Positions 7,091 through 8,684 of a stretch of 8,684 bases of DNA are shown here, one piece after another. The notes under the pieces are model-generated. The model worked only from the letters and a program-made list of their open reading frames with translations. It was not told the DNA's origin and made no database searches. Positions within the stretch are counted from its first letter, which is position 1, and the number at the start of each line of letters is the position of its first letter. A program made the translations under genes and the position numbers. Source of the DNA: CAZIHO01 sp964538875. Its GTDB lineage: Bacteria > Pseudomonadota > Gammaproteobacteria > Chromatiales > Chromatiaceae. The stretch covers positions 1 to 8,684 of the forward strand of contig CAZIHO010000128.1 in the NCBI GenBank assembly GCA_964538875.1, read 5' to 3'.

Positions 7091-7411
7091 TCAAACTTCT
7101 TCCATGGTGCACAACAGGGGATGTTGGTGGTCGCGGGCGTAATGATTGACCTGTTGGACCTTGGTTTCCGCGATGTCCCGGGTAAACACGCCGCATACCC
7201 CCATGCCTTGGGTGTGAACGTGCAGCATGATCTGGGTGGCCTTTTCCCTGCCCATGTAAAAGAAGGTCTCCAACACCTTGACCACGAAGTCCATTGGCGT
7301 GTAATCGTCATTGAGCAGCATCACCTTATATAGGGGAGGTTGCTTGATCTTGGGCTTGGCCGTTTGTACGGCCAAACCGCTATCCGGATGTCGTGGGTCT
7401 GGGTTGCTCAT
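7091..7411 (-). CDS. clpS: ClpS adaptor for N-degron substrates
   Basis: This is a 106-residue adaptor, the same length as E. coli ClpS. It binds proteins with N-terminal Leu, Phe, Tyr or Trp and hands them to the ClpA N-domain for degradation by ClpAP. A flexible N-tail (about 1-25) precedes the core. The binding pocket is conserved at the same residue numbers as in E. coli: Asn34, Asp35, Asp36 in LNDDYTPM (33-40) and His66 in MLHVHTQG (62-69). The motifs CGVFT (73-77) and AETKV (81-85) and the C-terminal HPLLCTMEEV complete the family pattern. It lies upstream of clpA on the same strand and is divergent from cspD. There is no obvious Shine-Dalgarno sequence before the ATG. Confidence 0.97.
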   Translation of the reverse strand: MSNPDPRHPDSGLAVQTAKPKIKQPPLYKVMLLNDDYTPMDFVVKVLETFFYMGREKATQIMLHVHTQGMGVCGVFTRDIAETKVQQVNHYARDHQHPLLCTMEEV

Positions 7412-7613
7412 GTGAAAGGATTCTAGCTGAAAAGGGTTAGCGTGCGGGCTATTGGCGAAACCCCCCGCTGGGCCGTGTCAAGGTCACCTTGGGTCGCGCC
7501 GCTGGAGAGGTCCGCACGGGCTTGGCCGGCCAGGATTTGGGACCCCGGATCCCGGCATTGGATGCCCGCCGTTCGAGGCCGGTTCGCGGAATTCCCTTTC
7601 CTTGCTCGGCAGG

Positions 7614-7627
7614 ATTGACCTGTCAAT
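7614..7627. promoter_or_regulatory. Palindromic possible operator over the cspD -35 element
   Basis: ATTGAC-CT-GTCAAT is a perfect 6-2-6 inverted repeat that covers the whole -35 hexamer of the cspD promoter. A protein bound here would block polymerase. The cognate regulator is unknown, and the element could be chance. Confidence 0.45.
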
Positions 7628-7642
7628 AGTGAGCATTATACT
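7615..7642 (+). promoter_or_regulatory. Sigma-70 promoter of cspD
   Basis: TTGACC (7615-7620) and TATACT (7637-7642) match five of six consensus positions each, with a 16-base spacer. Transcription would start near 7649, leaving an untranslated leader of about 97 bases. Long leaders are usual for cold-shock-protein genes. No second promoter of similar quality is visible nearer the gene. Confidence 0.75.
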
Positions 7643-7745
7643 AGTCGATCAAGGCGGTTTGCCGGTCTTTGGTCCGGCCCGTCGTCAAACACAACACCAA
7701 AGGTAACCATCAGAGTCTGCTAATTTTCGGTGGAGGAGTAAGCAA

Positions 7746-7952
7746 ATGGCCACTGGCACGGTAAAATGGTTTAATAACGCAAAAGGGTATGGATTCGTCA
7801 AGCCCGACGGTTTGGAAAAAGATGTTTTCGTGCATTTTTCCGCCATCACCATGGAGGGTTACAAAACCCTGAAGGAAGGTCAGAAGGTGGAGTTTGACGT
7901 CAGTGAAGGGCCCAAGGGTCTGCACGCCGGCAACCTCCATCGCCTGGTCTAA
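7746..7952 (+). CDS. cspD: CspD-type cold-shock domain protein
   Basis: This 68-residue single cold-shock domain binds single-stranded nucleic acid. KWFNNAKGYGFV (7-18) contains RNP1 and DVFVHF (26-31) is RNP2. The NNAKG sequence and the segment MEGYKTLKEGQKVEFDV (36-52) resemble E. coli CspD more than CspA, although the protein ends a few residues short of the 74-residue E. coli CspD. In E. coli, CspD is a stationary-phase protein that inhibits replication, and its gene is also divergent from clpS-clpA, which supports the name. GGAGGAG (7732-7738) is a strong ribosome site. The gene is monocistronic, with its own promoter and terminator. CspA-like RNA chaperone activity remains possible. Confidence 0.9.
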   Translation: MATGTVKWFNNAKGYGFVKPDGLEKDVFVHFSAITMEGYKTLKEGQKVEFDVSEGPKGLHAGNLHRLV

Positions 7953-7970
7953 CCCGCCGGATAATCCACG

Positions 7971-8015
7971 GCCGTTGCTTCCTCGCATGGTAAACGGAGG
8001 GAGCGCGGCTTTTTT
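7971..8015 (+). terminator. Intrinsic terminator of cspD
   Basis: GCCGTTGCTTCCTC (7971-7984) pairs with the GC-rich strand ending at 8009 (GAGGGAGCGCGGC), with one bulge and two G-T pairs, across a loop of about 12 bases. Six Ts follow (8010-8015). It lies 18 bases after the cspD stop. Confidence 0.82.
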
Positions 8016-8224
8016 ATTCCAACCTCTCGTCTATTCAAATCCTCACAGCCCCGGTGGGCCTGAAATCGTCTGGATGGTTCACCTCTGGAAATGCGACATC
8101 CGCTACCTGCCGGTTGCGCCCATCAGGCGGATCTCGTCGGCTGTTGCCCTAGCGATGAGCGGGATAGGCGAGGACCTGGATTAGAAAGTAATTGGAACTC
8201 CATGAATGTATAGGCGTTATTAAG

Positions 8225-8560
8225 ATGTCGGGACGGAGCAGGGAGCGGCGCGGCGCGGGCAAGGCTAAAATCGCGCAACAGAGTGGGGATGCCAAGACGG
8301 CGCCGGAATCGGTGGCCCAGCCCCAAGCCGGCGGGCACCCGGTCGAAACGGTGCCGTCCAGTTCGCCGGGCCTGGTTCGATCCCAGAATCCGGTGGCAAC
8401 GCCCAAGGTCCTGACCCCCCTGGTCGCCCCGGACCTGCGCCAACGCATGATCGAGGAAGCCGCCTATTATCTCGCCCTGCGGCGGGGGTTCGCACCCGGT
8501 AGCGACCTCGATGATTGGATGGCGGCGGAGCGGGAAGTGGATCGTCTGCTGGGCGGGTAG
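8225..8560 (+). CDS. Small DUF2934-domain protein
   Basis: This is a 111-residue soluble protein. Residues 1-65 are low-complexity and probably disordered: a basic Arg/Lys patch (about 4-16), then Ala, Gln, Pro and Ser-rich sequence. The C-terminal 40 residues (about 70-110) carry the DUF2934 pattern: RMIEEAAYYLALRRGF, then DLDDWMAAEREV. This family has short helical domains of unknown function. I chose the ATG at 8225 because AGGCG lies 8 bases upstream; a TTG at 8192 would add 11 residues without a better site. There is no membrane segment or signal peptide. No clear promoter is visible in the 200 bases after the cspD terminator. The basic N-terminus may bind nucleic acid, but that is speculation. 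Confidence 0.75.
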   Translation: MSGRSRERRGAGKAKIAQQSGDAKTAPESVAQPQAGGHPVETVPSSSPGLVRSQNPVATPKVLTPLVAPDLRQRMIEEAAYYLALRRGFAPGSDLDDWMAAEREVDRLLGG

Positions 8561-8640
8561 GGTCCCCGCAGGTGCTGGGTCACGGCTGATACAGTTACCG
8601 CAGCGCTATACCTTTTAGCTCGATGGCTTCTTAAGGGGAC

Positions 8641-8673
8641 CTTGAAAAATGGCCATCCAGGCCATTTTTCAAG
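8641..8673. terminator. Perfect 14-bp hairpin, terminator-like on both strands
   Basis: CTTGAAAAATGGCC and GGCCATTTTTCAAG form a perfect 14-bp inverted repeat with a 5-base loop (ATCCA). The stem has a GGCC core next to the loop and an A5/T5 tract on each arm, so on either strand a short GC stem is followed by a U-run. It lies 80 bases after the DUF2934 stop and may end that gene and a convergent gene beyond the window. It could instead be a dispersed palindromic repeat. Confidence 0.6.
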
Positions 8674-8684
8674 ACGCAAAGCGC

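Larger units (their letters stand above)
7412..7745. other. Divergent intergenic region clpS / cspD
   Basis: This 334-base gap holds the cspD promoter and leader on the plus strand. On the minus strand towards clpS there is a perfect TTGACA (7481-7476), but no good -10 at the right distance, and a TAGAAT only 8 bases before the clpS ATG without a matching -35. A minus-strand open frame at 7423-7626 shows no family features and is probably not a gene. Confidence 0.6.

Noticed and set aside
7423..7626. 67-codon minus-strand open frame between clpS and cspD
   Set aside because: It overlaps the cspD promoter region, has a random-looking composition and no recognised domain.
8123..8495. Minus-strand open frames opposite the DUF2934 gene
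   Set aside because: They are Arg/Gly/Pro-rich, typical of GC-rich antisense frames; the plus-strand DUF2934 pattern is convincing.

Overview
The window is GC-rich, densely coded chromosomal DNA. It looks like a gammaproteobacterium: it carries a divergent cspD / clpS-clpA arrangement as in E. coli, ClpA and ClpS close to the enterobacterial proteins in length and motifs, and a glnK-amtB operon behind a sigma-54/NtrC-type control region. The sequence alone does not allow a firm genus call. An environmental group such as the Chromatiales or Methylococcales is a guess. I see no prophage, transposase, CRISPR array, tRNA or rRNA.

Layout. (1) Positions 119-2692, minus strand: a tightly overlapping three-gene operon of membrane proteins of unknown function, in transcription order DUF2157, DUF4401 and GDYXXLXY protein. 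(2) Positions 2693-3000: a divergent control region. Reading towards glnK it holds a near-perfect NtrC-type dyad, a degenerate second copy 21 bp further on, an AT-rich block with a possible IHF site, a sigma-54 -24/-12 promoter with exact spacing, and a leader that can form small hairpins. (3) Positions 3001-4713, plus strand: glnK, amtB and a strong intrinsic terminator. (4) Positions 4736-7411, minus strand: clpS then clpA, convergent with amtB. (5) Positions 7412-8015: a divergent intergenic region with a sigma-70-like promoter overlapped by a perfect 6-2-6 palindrome, then a CspD-type cold-shock protein gene with its own terminator. (6) Positions 8225-8560, plus strand: a small DUF2934 protein. 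The window ends in a perfect 14-bp hairpin.

How the genes work together. GlnK and AmtB form the nitrogen-status sensor and ammonium channel pair, and the upstream DNA reads as a nitrogen-limitation promoter. ClpS delivers N-degron substrates to ClpA, which unfolds them for ClpP (not in this window). CspD is a stress or stationary-phase cold-shock-fold protein in E. coli, where its gene is likewise divergent from clpS. The DUF2157-DUF4401-GDYXXLXY trio probably forms one membrane complex, but its role is not known to me. It is the least understood part of the window. Nothing here is clearly a new defence or mobile system; the interest lies in the regulatory architecture and the uncharacterised trio.
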